In this document: positions 42,700 through 51,461 of the stretch, piece by piece | How positions within the stretch are numbered: position 1 is the stretch's first letter | How the letters are laid out: the number at the start of each line of letters is the position of its first letter | Assembly (NCBI RefSeq): GCF_003575965.1 | Contig: NZ_QWJJ01000009.1 | Span: 62,001-126,000, forward strand | Direction of reading: 5' to 3' | DNA length: 64,000 bases | DNA from: Pseudooceanicola sediminis | Lineage (GTDB): Bacteria > Pseudomonadota > Alphaproteobacteria > Rhodobacterales > Rhodobacteraceae | Program-made: the position numbers and the translations under genes | Notes under the pieces: generated by a model | What the model was told of the DNA's origin: nothing | The model's input: the letters and a program-made list of their open reading frames with translations, nothing else | Databases searched by the model: none

Positions 42700-43671
42700 A
42701 TGAAAAACGACTCGATCCGCGCATTCCGCTGCCATGGCAAAGATGTATCCCCGGTGCTGGAACGTATCGCCGCACCCCGCCCGGACCCCGGCCAGGTGCT
42801 GATCGAGATCAAGGCCTGCGGCCTGAATTTCGCCGATCTGCTGATGATCCGGGGCACATACCAGGAAACACCTCCCGCCCCCTTCACCCTTGGTCTCGAA
42901 GTTGCGGGAATCGTTTCCGCCTGCGGTGCCGGCGTCGACCTGAAACCGGGCAGCCGCGTCGCGGTCTTTGGCGGCGCGGGCGGGCTGGCGGAACAGGGCG
43001 TGTTTCCGGCGGACCGGGTCATCCCCCTGCCCGATACCATGACGTTCGAGGACGCCGCTGCGTTGCAGATCGCTTATGGCACCAGCCACGTCGCCCTGGC
43101 CCATCGCGCACGACTCCAAAAAGGCGAGTCGCTGCTGGTGCTCGGGGCCACGGGCGGCGTCGGCCTGACCGCGGTCGAGCTGGGCAAGCTGATGGGGGCG
43201 CGTGTCATCGCCGTGGCGCGCGGCGCGGAAAAACGCGACATCGCGCTACGGGCCGGGGCAGGTGTATTCATCGATTCCGCCACCCAGGACGTCCGATCCG
43301 AGGTCAAGGCGCTTGGCGGCGCCGACGTCGTGTATGATCCGGTGGGGGGCGACATGTTCGACGCCGCCTTTCGCGCCTGCAACCCCGAGGCCCGGATCCT
43401 GGTGATCGGCTTTGCCAGCGGCACGGTGCCCCAGCCCAAGCCGAATCACATGCTGGTCAAGAACATCGACCTGATGGGCTTTTACTGGGCATCGTATCTC
43501 ACGTTCCGCCCGCAGGTCGTCACCGGGTCGATCGCGACGCTGATGGACTGGCATGCGCAGGGCCTGATCACGCCTCACATCAGCCACCGCCTGCCGTTGG
43601 AGCGTGCCGCCGACGGGCTGGAGCTGCTGCGCACCCGTCAGGCCACCGGCAAGGTCGTGATCACCATCTGA
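42700..43671 (+). CDS. Zinc-independent quinone oxidoreductase (MDR family)
   Basis: Start ATG 42700 (323 aa). CGLNFADLLMIRGTYQ, LGLEVAGIV, LVLGATGGVGLTAVELGK (NADPH-binding) and GKVVITI at the end show the QOR branch of the medium-chain reductases; no catalytic zinc Cys/His are seen. Reduces quinones or enoyl-like substrates with NADPH. Convergent with the LysR gene, 3 bases apart. Confidence 0.88.
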   Translation: MKNDSIRAFRCHGKDVSPVLERIAAPRPDPGQVLIEIKACGLNFADLLMIRGTYQETPPAPFTLGLEVAGIVSACGAGVDLKPGSRVAVFGGAGGLAEQGVFPADRVIPLPDTMTFEDAAALQIAYGTSHVALAHRARLQKGESLLVLGATGGVGLTAVELGKLMGARVIAVARGAEKRDIALRAGAGVFIDSATQDVRSEVKALGGADVVYDPVGGDMFDAAFRACNPEARILVIGFASGTVPQPKPNHMLVKNIDLMGFYWASYLTFRPQVVTGSIATLMDWHAQGLITPHISHRLPLERAADGLELLRTRQATGKVVITI

Positions 43672-43674
43672 CCC

Positions 43675-44571
43675 TCAGGCGCGGATCGCCTGCGGCACCT
43701 CGCGCGGGGCCGGACGCGGGGCGGTATTGGTGAAACTCTGGCGCAGCATCTCGGCGACGCGCTTGGACACCTCGCGCGCGCCCCGGTCCTGGCGGTACAT
43801 GCAGATCTTCTGCATCCCCAACGCGGGCAGTTCGCCGCCATGCTCGACCTGCGCCAGCTGCGCCGGTTCGGTGCCCTGGATCATCGTGCTGATCGCCAGA
43901 TCGGCCGAAACCGTCGCCTCGACCGTGCGATCGGAATAGGTATCGACGGCGTTTTCCCAGTCGATGCCGCCTTCCTCCATTGCGCGGATCGTCAGCGGTC
44001 GGAACAGGCAATTGCGCCCCGACGCATAGCGCAGCGGCCGATGCCGCCAGGCCGTGCCGCCCGGCGCACCGATCCAGCACAACGGACGTTCATCCAGCAC
44101 CTCGGCGCGGGCGTCAGGCTCGGCCTCGGTCGTCAGGATGATGTCGACCTCGCCCCGGTCGAACTGCTCTTTCAGGGAAAACGTATAGGCCGAGACCAGC
44201 TGCACCTTCATGCGCGGAAATTCCTGTGCGAACTGCTGCAACACCCGTGGTACGACCGGATACACGATGTCATGCGGCACCCCGAGGACGATTTCCCCTT
44301 CGTAACTCTTGCTGGTCAGCCGAGTCATCGCCTCGTCGTTCATCTCGATGATACGCCGCGCATAGCCCAGCAATTGCTCGCCCGCCGCCGTCAGCGCCAC
44401 CCGGCGGCTGGTCCGGTCCAGCAACGTGATGCCCAGCATTTCCTCCAGCCGCTTCAACTGCATCGAAACGGCGGACTGGGTGAAATTCAGCATACCTGCG
44501 GCCTTGGTCACGCCACCATGGTCGGCCACGGCCACGAAACTGCGCAGAGAGGTCATGTCGAGGTTTCTCAT
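43675..44571 (-). CDS. LysR-family transcriptional regulator
   Basis: Start ATG 44571 (298 aa) behind AAGGATTGTGATGTT. The winged helix-turn-helix covers about 5-65 (SLRSFVAVADHGGVTKAAGML, TQSAVSMQLKRLEE), followed by a periplasmic-binding-like effector domain. Targets unknown; DUF1127 is divergent from it, the quinone reductase convergent. Confidence 0.9.
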   Translation of the reverse strand: MRNLDMTSLRSFVAVADHGGVTKAAGMLNFTQSAVSMQLKRLEEMLGITLLDRTSRRVALTAAGEQLLGYARRIIEMNDEAMTRLTSKSYEGEIVLGVPHDIVYPVVPRVLQQFAQEFPRMKVQLVSAYTFSLKEQFDRGEVDIILTTEAEPDARAEVLDERPLCWIGAPGGTAWRHRPLRYASGRNCLFRPLTIRAMEEGGIDWENAVDTYSDRTVEATVSADLAISTMIQGTEPAQLAQVEHGGELPALGMQKICMYRQDRGAREVSKRVAEMLRQSFTNTAPRPAPREVPQAIRA

Positions 44572-44697
44572 AACATCACAATCCTTGATGGCATCGTCCA
44601 GAAACATTCATTTTCAATATTGATCATACGGGCGCATACACATCAATAGAAATCATCACCCCAACGACTCACATCACGAAACGGAAAGGATCGTACG

Positions 44698-44916
44698 ATG
44701 GCACACCCCCTGATTGGCTCCGCAACCGCGAAGGCGCCCCGGATCGCAAAGTCGCCGCTGTCCCGTCTCGCGATGCTGCTGGGGATCCACCGCGAACGCC
44801 GCGCGCTGCACCACCTTGATGACGCCCTGTTGCGCGACATCGGTCTGACCCGGCACGAGGCCCGCACAGAGGCGCGGCGCCCGGCCTGGGACGCGCCCGA
44901 ACGCTGGCGCGCCTGA
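44698..44916 (+). CDS. DUF1127 small Arg-rich protein
   Basis: A 72-residue basic protein: after a short leader it has the DUF1127 core with ERRALHHLDDALLRDIGLTR. In Rhodobacter a DUF1127 protein (CcaF1) is an RNA-binding factor co-transcribed with sRNAs; the same structure of small gene plus downstream hairpins is seen here. Confidence 0.85.
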   Translation: MAHPLIGSATAKAPRIAKSPLSRLAMLLGIHRERRALHHLDDALLRDIGLTRHEARTEARRPAWDAPERWRA

Positions 44917-44943
44917 ACCGGCCTGCCTCCCGCCCCCCTCGGA

Positions 44944-44966
44944 CGCGCGGCCCCTGAGGCCGCGCG
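44944..44966 (+). other. 9-bp GC hairpin
   Basis: CGCGCGGCC pairs perfectly with GGCCGCGCG around a five-base loop, 28 bases after the DUF1127 stop. No T-run, so not a simple terminator. Confidence 0.5.
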
Positions 44967-44992
44967 CACCCCGGCTTTTCGGCCCCCCGTGA

Positions 44993-45015
44993 CTTTTCCG
45001 CCCCATGCGGAAAAG
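44993..45015 (+). other. CTTTTCCGC/GCGGAAAAG hairpin
   Basis: Nine perfectly paired bases around the five-base loop CCCAT. Second element in the series between DUF1127 and the BI-1 gene. Confidence 0.5.
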
Positions 45016-45042
45016 GAACACCCTCAGCGGCCCTGCCGCTGC

Positions 45043-45112
45043 GCCCTGCACAAGACCGCCCCGGCGCCTCTGGCACCCCCGGGGATCGGCCTTGGCAGGG
45101 CTTTTTTTCTTT
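45043..45112 (+). terminator. Terminator after DUF1127 region
   Basis: GCCCTGC at 45043 can pair with GCAGGGC at 45095-45101 enclosing a second GC-rich stem, followed by seven T, C, and four T. It would end transcription from the DUF1127 promoter before the BI-1 gene. Confidence 0.6.
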
Positions 45113-45228
45113 TCGGTCACGTTTGCGTTGGAACCGACCGTGAAACAGTTGAAATGCGCCCCCACGTCACCGATATTGAACCAGAAAGCCCCGTCAGGGG
45201 AAAACAGGGATTTTACCGGAGGCTTCAA

Positions 45229-45966
45229 ATGGCTGAATACAGAACGATGCGCTCTGCGGCTGGTACCCGCACCGCCGCAATCGACGAAGGGCTGCGCGCC
45301 CACATGAACAAGGTTTACGGCACGATGTCCGTCGGCATGTTGCTGACGTTCCTCGTGGCATGGGCCGTCGGGACCAGCCCGGAAATGCTCAGCATCTTCC
45401 GCGATCCGATGACGATGAAGCCGAACATGCTGGGCTACGTCATCATGTTCGCACCGCTGCTGATGATCTTCGGCTTCGGCGCGGCGATCAACAAGCTGTC
45501 GGCGGCTGGCGCGCAATTGTTCTTCTATGCCTTCGCCGCCGTCATGGGCCTCTCGCTCAGCTGGATCTTCGTGGCCTTCACCGGCATCTCGATCGCCCAG
45601 GTCTTCCTGATCACCGCGATTTCCTTCGCTGGCCTGTCCCTCTGGGGCTACACCACGAAAAAGGACATCTCCGGCTGGGGCTCTTTCCTGATCATGGGTG
45701 TGATCGGCCTGCTGGTCGCCTCGATCGTCAACATCTTCCTGGCCAGCGCGGCGCTGCAATTTGCCGTCTCCGCCATCGGTGTGCTGATCTTTGCCGGCCT
45801 GACCGCCTATGACACGCAGGAGATCAAGAACACCTACATCCAGATGGCCCAGTCGGGCGATCGTGAATGGCTGGGCAAATCCGCCATCATGGGTGCGCTC
45901 AAGCTCTACATGGACTTCATCAACATGTTCATGTTCCTGCTGCAACTCTTCGGCAACCGCAACTGA
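45229..45966 (+). CDS. Bax inhibitor-1 / YccA family membrane protein
   Basis: Start ATG 45229 (MAEYRTMRSAAGTR, 245 aa) after CCGGAGGC. Seven hydrophobic helices follow from about residue 35, and the family block near the C-terminus AYDTQEIK precedes the last helices. Proteins of this family regulate membrane proteases (YccA) or leak calcium; the role here is not known. Confidence 0.9.
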   Translation: MAEYRTMRSAAGTRTAAIDEGLRAHMNKVYGTMSVGMLLTFLVAWAVGTSPEMLSIFRDPMTMKPNMLGYVIMFAPLLMIFGFGAAINKLSAAGAQLFFYAFAAVMGLSLSWIFVAFTGISIAQVFLITAISFAGLSLWGYTTKKDISGWGSFLIMGVIGLLVASIVNIFLASAALQFAVSAIGVLIFAGLTAYDTQEIKNTYIQMAQSGDREWLGKSAIMGALKLYMDFINMFMFLLQLFGNRN

Positions 45967-45993
45967 TCGGCACGATCACAGCGCGAAACGAAC

Positions 45994-46025
45994 AAAGGCC
46001 GGTCCCACACAGGGGCCGGCCTTTT
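45994..46025 (+). terminator. Terminator after BI-1 gene
   Basis: AAAGGCCGGTCCC pairs with GGGGCCGGCCTTT around a five-base loop and TTTCATTT follows. It may serve both this gene and the convergent GNAT gene. Confidence 0.85.
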
Positions 46026-46057
46026 CATTTGTGCATCCAGGTTGCCATCGCTGCACT

Positions 46058-46717
46058 CTACGCCTCTGCCTGCCAGCGCATCTGCACGGCGGGAAACAAC
46101 AACCCCGTCGGCAGCCGCACATCGATATGCGCCCGCGCCTCGAACCCCAGGCTTTCATAGAACGGGGCCGCCGTGACCGTCGACTGACAGTGCAGCACGC
46201 GCACCTCGGCTGCCCGCGCGGACCGCAGGATGCGCCGCAGAACGCGCTGGCCCAGCCCCTGCCGGGCGGCATCGGGATCGGTCGCGACGTGGCGGATGTG
46301 CCCCTCGCCTGCCCGCCCCGGCGCACCATGCGGGGAAAAGTCGGTCCAGCCACCTGCGGCCAGCACGCGCTCTCCCTGCTCGGCAATGAAGTATGTGCCG
46401 CAGGTCAGCAGGCTGGGCCGGGCCTGCCCGATCAGCGGCAGCGCCTCGCGCAGCAGGCCGGGTTCGTAATCCGGGGCCAGCAGCGCCCGGTAGGACCGCG
46501 CCAGCATCCGGCTGACAGATTCGGTATCGGCCGGCAGCGCGGGCCGGATGATCACATCCGCCCAGCGGTCCGGCTCTGGCTCCGGCTGTGCCGTGCGGGG
46601 CGCAAGGCTCCCGCTCAGCGGGCGTGGTGCGGGACTTGCCGACAGGGTGCCGCTCCGGGCGGGCAGCCTCTCTTCGGATAAAAGCTCTTCGGGCGGTATA
46701 TCGCTTGAAACAGACAT
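46058..46717 (-). CDS. GNAT-family N-acetyltransferase
   Basis: The 219-residue protein has a 50-residue low-complexity N-terminal part rich in Pro/Ser/Glu, then a GNAT domain: IIRPALPADTESVSRML, HIRHVATDPDAARQGLG (acetyl-CoA loop), and FYESLGFEARA. Substrate unknown. ATG 46717. Confidence 0.82.
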   Translation of the reverse strand: MSVSSDIPPEELLSEERLPARSGTLSASPAPRPLSGSLAPRTAQPEPEPDRWADVIIRPALPADTESVSRMLARSYRALLAPDYEPGLLREALPLIGQARPSLLTCGTYFIAEQGERVLAAGGWTDFSPHGAPGRAGEGHIRHVATDPDAARQGLGQRVLRRILRSARAAEVRVLHCQSTVTAAPFYESLGFEARAHIDVRLPTGLLFPAVQMRWQAEA

Positions 46718-46796
46718 CGCAGGGGTCCTTGTCTCAGATCCGCCTGGCGGATCGGCAGGGGGAGGGGGGGTGAGACAGGGCGCGGCCCGAAAATAG

Positions 46797-46826
46797 AAAA
46801 AGCCGCGCTCTGTGGCGCGGCTTTTG
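46797..46826. terminator. Bidirectional terminator between rpmG and GNAT gene
   Basis: AAAAAGCCGCGC pairs with GCGCGGCTTTT around a short loop. The minus strand reads GCCGCGC...GCGCGGC then TTTTT, so it ends rpmG. Confidence 0.8.
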
Positions 46827-46851
46827 CATGGTCTTCTAAGGTTTTAAGATC

Positions 46852-47019
46852 TTACTTGATCTTGCCTTCCTTGTACTCGACATGCTTGCGCACCACCGGA
46901 TCGAACTTTCGTACGGTCATCTTTTCGGTCATGGTACGAGCGTTCTTTTTGGTCACGTAGAAATGGCCCGTGCCCGCGGTCGAGTTAAGACGGATCTTGA
47001 TGGTCGTCGGCTTCGCCAT
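46852..47019 (-). CDS. rpmG: Ribosomal protein L33
   Basis: A 55-residue frame from ATG 47019, read from the minus strand: [20 protein letters not shown], then [10 protein letters not shown], then a basic end [10 protein letters not shown]. This is L33 of the cysteine-free type usual in Proteobacteria. TAGGAGATGAAAA precedes the ATG. Short for automatic gene finding. Ends 26 bases from the terminator. Confidence 0.97.
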   Translation of the reverse strand: MAKPTTIKIRLNSTAGTGHFYVTKKNARTMTEKMTVRKFDPVVRKHVEYKEGKIK

Positions 47020-47155
47020 TTTTCATCTCCTACTGCGGGCGCACCTGTGCACGCCTGCGAAATCTCATGAGGACCGCCTTTTACCCGGAAGCGCCCCCGA
47101 GTCAACCACCCATTCGGGGATTCTTCGCGCAAAAGCGTATTCTTTCTGGAAAACG

Positions 47156-47182
47156 TGAAAAAGGGCAGCCAAAGCTGCCCCC
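47156..47182 (-). terminator. Terminator of the PRC-barrel gene
   Basis: On the minus strand GGGGGCAGC, TTTG loop, GCTGCCCTT then TTTC. It lies about 38 bases past the stop at 47220. Confidence 0.75.
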
Positions 47183-47219
47183 TTCCCTACCCTGTGACGG
47201 GTCGCATCATCCGCGCGTC

Positions 47220-47960
47220 TTATTGCACGGGTGCGGCGTCCATGGTGCCCGAACCGGTGCCTTCGGACTGCATCGCGGCGTTGTCGGCCTCACGCTGCTG
47301 CGCTTCGGCGGTGACGAACTCCGGTGCGGCCTTCAGGTCTTCCTCGGTGGCCGAGGTGATCAGGCGCGGGTTGCCGGCGTCGTCGTTGACAACATCCAGG
47401 CTGGCCATCTCGATGGCGACGTGTTTTTCGCCCAGGCCGAGGAAGCCGCCGACGCCGATCACGACGCCCTTGACGGTGCCGTCCATGCCGATGATCAGGT
47501 CATCAATATCGCCGACGGTTGCATCCGTGCCGTTGAACACGGTCGCACCGATCAGATCGTCCGCCAGGATCGTGTCGTCATCCTGCATGGTGATCTGGCC
47601 ATCGACCGGCTTGGCGGGCTCTTCCGCTTCGGCCATGTCTTCGGCTGCGGGGTCGGCCGTCATCGCGTCACCGGCAGCCATGTCGGTGCTGTCGTCCATC
47701 GGCGCTTCGCCGGCGGCCATGTCGCTTTCGCCATCCACCGGGGCTGCGGGATCGGTGGCCGTGTCTGCGGCCATGTCATCCTTGGCGTCGGCTTTCGGCA
47801 TCTCGGTGCCGGTCTGCGCGTCGGCAGTCGCCTCGGCAGAGGCTTCGGGTTTCTTCACTTCGGCGCCCGTGTCGGCGGTCTGCGCATAGCCCGCGATCGG
47901 GGCTGCGGCGATCATTGCGATAAGGGCGGCGCGGCTGGTGGTCTTGAACAGATTGGTCAT
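47220..47960 (-). CDS. Secreted PRC-barrel domain protein
   Basis: ATG 47960 follows AAGGAGGAG. A signal peptide (MTNLFKTTSRAALIAMIAAA, cleavage after GYAQ) precedes about 90 acidic residues of Ala/Asp/Met-rich low complexity. A PRC-barrel follows (ADDLIGATVFNGTDATVGDIDD, GVGGFLGLGEKHVAIE), ending in an acidic tail, 246 aa. PRC-barrels bind proteins or RNA or act in photosynthetic and ribosome biogenesis settings; a periplasmic role is inferred here. Confidence 0.85.
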   Translation of the reverse strand: MTNLFKTTSRAALIAMIAAAPIAGYAQTADTGAEVKKPEASAEATADAQTGTEMPKADAKDDMAADTATDPAAPVDGESDMAAGEAPMDDSTDMAAGDAMTADPAAEDMAEAEEPAKPVDGQITMQDDDTILADDLIGATVFNGTDATVGDIDDLIIGMDGTVKGVVIGVGGFLGLGEKHVAIEMASLDVVNDDAGNPRLITSATEEDLKAAPEFVTAEAQQREADNAAMQSEGTGSGTMDAAPVQ

Positions 47961-48304
47961 GTCTACTCCTCCTTAAGGGGCATCTCCCGCCTGTCGCATG
48001 TCCGGGCCATTTCGTCTGGCCGTTCGCGGCGGGGTCGAGTTGCGTATGGAGAAGCAACGACCCATCACCGCCGCGTGTTCCAAACGATCTCACCACCCGC
48101 GCCCCGTGCATCGCCGTTATGCGCGGAAACTGGCGCATGGCCCTGCGCGCATCGGCGGGTTCCCTCTCAATACGCCCTCCCCGTCGTTTTCTTGGCCCCC
48201 GCACAGGGACCGCACCCCCGACCAGCGCCACCACACGGGCCAACCGGCGCCCGGCCGCGCCCCGTGCCAGATCCCGGTGTGCTTCCAGTTGCCGATGTGA
48301 TGAA
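47961..48304. other. 344-base gap, PRC promoter region
   Basis: Between the PRC-barrel gene start and the 3' end of rnpB, both on the minus strand. Short frames on both strands have no support. Nothing else recognised. Confidence 0.5.
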
Positions 48305-48732
<428 letters not shown>

Positions 48733-48795
48733 GGGCTGCCTTAGCCGTTTCTGCGCCCTCCGGTCAATCGCCTTCGACAGCGACGGCGCGACACT

Positions 48796-48839
48796 CCTAA
48801 ACATACGCGCCCGCTTCCCTAAACATACGCGCCCGCTGC
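48796..48839. repeat. 22-base direct repeat upstream of rnpB
   Basis: CCTAAACATACGCGCCCGCT plus two bases occurs twice in exact tandem, with one mismatch near the end. It lies 64-107 bases before the rnpB 5' end and could hold a duplicated promoter element. Confidence 0.7.
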
Positions 48840-48953
48840 GATCTGCGGCATCCCCTGCGCGCGGCGCATTGCCCCGGCGGCGAATTCCCGTTCAATTCCC
48901 GTTGCCGCGCCCGGAGGTTTCCGTCATGATCCCGCATCGTAAAGGAAGACATC

Positions 48954-49409
48954 ATGCGCAAGTTCCTCGTCATCCTCGATGACAGCCGCGAATGCCTCAA
49001 CGCCATGCGGTTTGCCGCGATGCGTGCCGCCAACAGCGGCGGTGGCGTCGCCATCCTGTCGATCATCTCGCCCGACGAATTCAATCACTGGATCGGCGTT
49101 GGCGACATCATGCGCGCCGAGGCCCGCGAACGGATCGAGGCACATTTCGAGGTTTTCGCGAAATGGATGCGCGACCGCCAGAACATCGACCCCGAGCTGG
49201 TGGTGCGCGAAGGCGAACCCTACGAACAGATCCTTGCCCAGATCAAGGACGACCCCGAAATCGGCGTGCTGGTGCTCGGCGCCTCGACCGGAAAGGGCGG
49301 GCCGGGCCCGCTGGTCAACCAGATGTCGCGCAACGCAGGCTCTCTGCCCGTGCCGATCACCATCGTCCCCGAAGATCTCTCCAAGGAGCGTCTGGAGGCG
49401 ATCACCTGA
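48954..49409 (+). CDS. Universal stress protein (UspA family)
   Basis: The 151-residue protein has the USP fold: FLVILDDSRECLNAMRFAA, a middle helix region, then LVLGASTGKGGPGPL, close to the ATP-binding GxxGxxG block, and VPITIVPEDLS. AAGGAAGACATC precedes the ATG. Function general stress. Confidence 0.9.
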   Translation: MRKFLVILDDSRECLNAMRFAAMRAANSGGGVAILSIISPDEFNHWIGVGDIMRAEARERIEAHFEVFAKWMRDRQNIDPELVVREGEPYEQILAQIKDDPEIGVLVLGASTGKGGPGPLVNQMSRNAGSLPVPITIVPEDLSKERLEAIT

Positions 49410-49561
49410 CCCGTTCCGCCACCCGTCAACCGCACTTGCAGGCACCGCCTGACCCCGCGACGGGCCGGTCATCGCCAGCGCCCGCATCGCGCCGCGCCAC
49501 AGCACGCCTTTCAAACATGCGCTGCACGCCCTTGGCCGGGGCGCCTGCACCCCACATCCCC

Positions 49562-50482
49562 ATGAAAGGAACCGGCCCGGTGCCTCTCTGGCGGCTCACC
49601 CTGCCGATGCTGGCCTTGCTGCTGTCACCGGCGTTCCTGGCCTCGCCCCTGCCTGCCGCCGCGCAAACCTCCGTCCCCATGGCCGATGCTCCGGCCTCTC
49701 CGACCCAGCCCAGCCAGGCCCCCGCGCCGGTGGACCTGTCGCACCCCTTCGACGCCAGCGCCTTCACCGCCGACGAGCTGGAATTCCTGCAACGTGCCCT
49801 CATCTTTACCGGCGACTATACCGGCGTGGCCGATGGCCAGTGGCGCATCGACAGCGACGACGCATTGATCGGCTACGTCGCCCGCCAGTTCGGTAGCGTG
49901 AAACCCACCCTGCGCGACGCTGGCGTCCTGGCCGAACGATTTTCGGCCGAGGTTGCGCGCAACGATTGGGTCAATCTCTATGCGCCGGACATCGACCTCA
50001 GCTTTACCTACCCCCGTGCCCTCGTCACGCAGGACGATACCGGCGGCGGCTACGATGACCACCTGGCGCACGACCGGGTGTTCTTTCGCATCATCCGCAC
50101 CGACCGGCAGGCGACGCTGGACATGCACGCGGCCCTTCAGGCCGGCATCGACAGATCCGACCTGCATGGCCACCGAGAGACCGACAGGTCGGCCAGCACG
50201 AACGGCTATCTGCCCGGCGGTCGCTGGGCCTATCTGAACAGCACCTTCGGCACGCCGCTGGACACCTCGGTCGTCATCCGCGCCGCGCCGGGCGATCTGA
50301 CCCGCGCCCGCCTGATCGCCAGCGCGGCCCGCCCCGGTCGCCACGCCGCACCGCAGATTCACCCCGGCAGCCTGCTCGACCGAATTCTCGCCGCGCACCC
50401 CGACCTGTCGGATGCGCGCTATTCCGTCCCCTCGCCCCGCCGGGTCGACGACCCGGCTGCCCCGGTGGACCAGCCGCTCTAG
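49562..50482 (+). CDS. Secreted protein with peptidoglycan-binding-like region, unknown
   Basis: ATG 49562 gives 306 aa with a leader (VPLWRLTLPMLALLLSP, cleavage near PAAAQ), a Pro/Ala-rich linker, then a segment LQRALIFTGDYTGVADGQW that resembles a peptidoglycan-binding-1 repeat. The remainder has no known motif. The ribosome site is weak; later starts are possible. The product and partners are not known. Confidence 0.65.
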   Translation: MKGTGPVPLWRLTLPMLALLLSPAFLASPLPAAAQTSVPMADAPASPTQPSQAPAPVDLSHPFDASAFTADELEFLQRALIFTGDYTGVADGQWRIDSDDALIGYVARQFGSVKPTLRDAGVLAERFSAEVARNDWVNLYAPDIDLSFTYPRALVTQDDTGGGYDDHLAHDRVFFRIIRTDRQATLDMHAALQAGIDRSDLHGHRETDRSASTNGYLPGGRWAYLNSTFGTPLDTSVVIRAAPGDLTRARLIASAARPGRHAAPQIHPGSLLDRILAAHPDLSDARYSVPSPRRVDDPAAPVDQPL

Positions 50483-50894
50483 ACCGCCTGCATCAGAGGT
50501 CGGCTCCCCCGCCCCGGTTCCAGGAACGCGCCCGAACACATGGCTTCGACAGGCACGCTTCGCCCCCCTGATCCCGCCCGGCCGTCTGGCCCCCGCTCCT
50601 CCGCCCCCCGCGCCTTCGCGCCTCCGCTCTTGCCGCCCACATTCCTACCGCGCGGCCAGGACGTGCGGACACCGGCGTGTCACCCCTGCCCCCTTGGCAC
50701 CCCGTTCGGGACCATCCCATGGCGGCCCGCCGGTGGCGACGATGCACCGCTCGGTGTCCGTCACGATACCGACAGGATACCGACGTTGCAGATTGGTCCG
50801 TTTTAACGCCGCGACAGAATTTAGAACGGCTCTAAATCTTGACAGTTCGGGTCGAAGGGCGCATATCGGTGGCCAGACAGAAAAGGGTCCGCAG
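50483..50894. other. 412-base gap before nfuA with Irr-type box
   Basis: GC-rich first 300 bases without a supported gene, then an AT-richer part with an ICE box at 50820. The promoter of nfuA-tsaB-rimI should lie here. Confidence 0.6.
50820..50836. promoter_or_regulatory. Irr box (ICE motif) upstream of nfuA
   Basis: TTTAGAACGGCTCTAAA is a near-perfect inverted repeat matching the iron-control element (ICE) bound by Irr in Rhodobacterales and Rhizobiales. It lies 58 bases before the nfuA start. Irr acts when heme iron is low, so nfuA is likely iron-regulated. Confidence 0.7.
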
Positions 50895-51461
50895 ATGTTC
50901 ATCCAGACCGAATCCACACCCAACCCCGCCACGCTGAAGTTCCTGCCCGGCCAGACCGTGCTGGACGCGGGCACCGCAGATTTTCCCTCGGCCACAGCCG
51001 CCGAAAAGTCTCCGCTGGCCGCCCGCCTGTTCGGCGTCGATGGCGTGACGGGGATCTTCTTCGGCAACGATTTCGTCACCGTGACCAAATCCGACGCCAG
51101 CGAATGGGACCACCTGAAGCCCGCCCTGCTGGGCGCGATCATGGAACATTTCCAATCCGGTCAACCGGTTATGGCCGGAAACGAGGCGCCAGTCGCATCG
51201 GGTCATGCCACCCATGACGGCCCCGATGGCGAAATCGTCGGCCAGATCAAGGAACTGCTGGACACCCGCGTACGGCCCGCCGTGGCGCAGGATGGCGGGG
51301 ACATCACCTTCCACGGCTTTGATCGGGGCGTTGTCTATCTGCACATGCAGGGCGCCTGTGCCGGTTGCCCCTCCTCGACCCTGACGCTGAAGATGGGGAT
51401 CGAGAACCTGCTGCGTCACTACATCCCCGAAGTGACCGAGGTTCGCCCTGTTGCCGTCTGA
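50895..51461 (+). CDS. nfuA: NfuA-like Fe-S scaffold protein
   Basis: Start ATG 50895 (MFIQTESTPNPATLKFLPG, 188 aa). A Nfu N-terminal domain (about 1-90) is followed by the NifU-C domain with VAQDGGDITFHGF and the Fe-S Cys pair CAGCPSS. Carries Fe-S clusters to apoproteins. First of three coupled genes; the ICE box is upstream. Confidence 0.93.
   Translation: MFIQTESTPNPATLKFLPGQTVLDAGTADFPSATAAEKSPLAARLFGVDGVTGIFFGNDFVTVTKSDASEWDHLKPALLGAIMEHFQSGQPVMAGNEAPVASGHATHDGPDGEIVGQIKELLDTRVRPAVAQDGGDITFHGFDRGVVYLHMQGACAGCPSSTLTLKMGIENLLRHYIPEVTEVRPVAV

Larger units (their letters stand above)
44917..45228. other. 312-base hairpin-rich gap after DUF1127
   Basis: Contains a 9-bp GC hairpin at 44944-44966, a CTTTTCCGC/GCGGAAAAG hairpin at 44993-45015, a CAGCGG/CCGCTG hairpin near 45025-45042, and a terminator at 45043-45112. 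The last 20 bases hold the ribosome site for the BI-1 gene. The part up to the terminator may be an sRNA or a structured 3' UTR. Confidence 0.5.
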
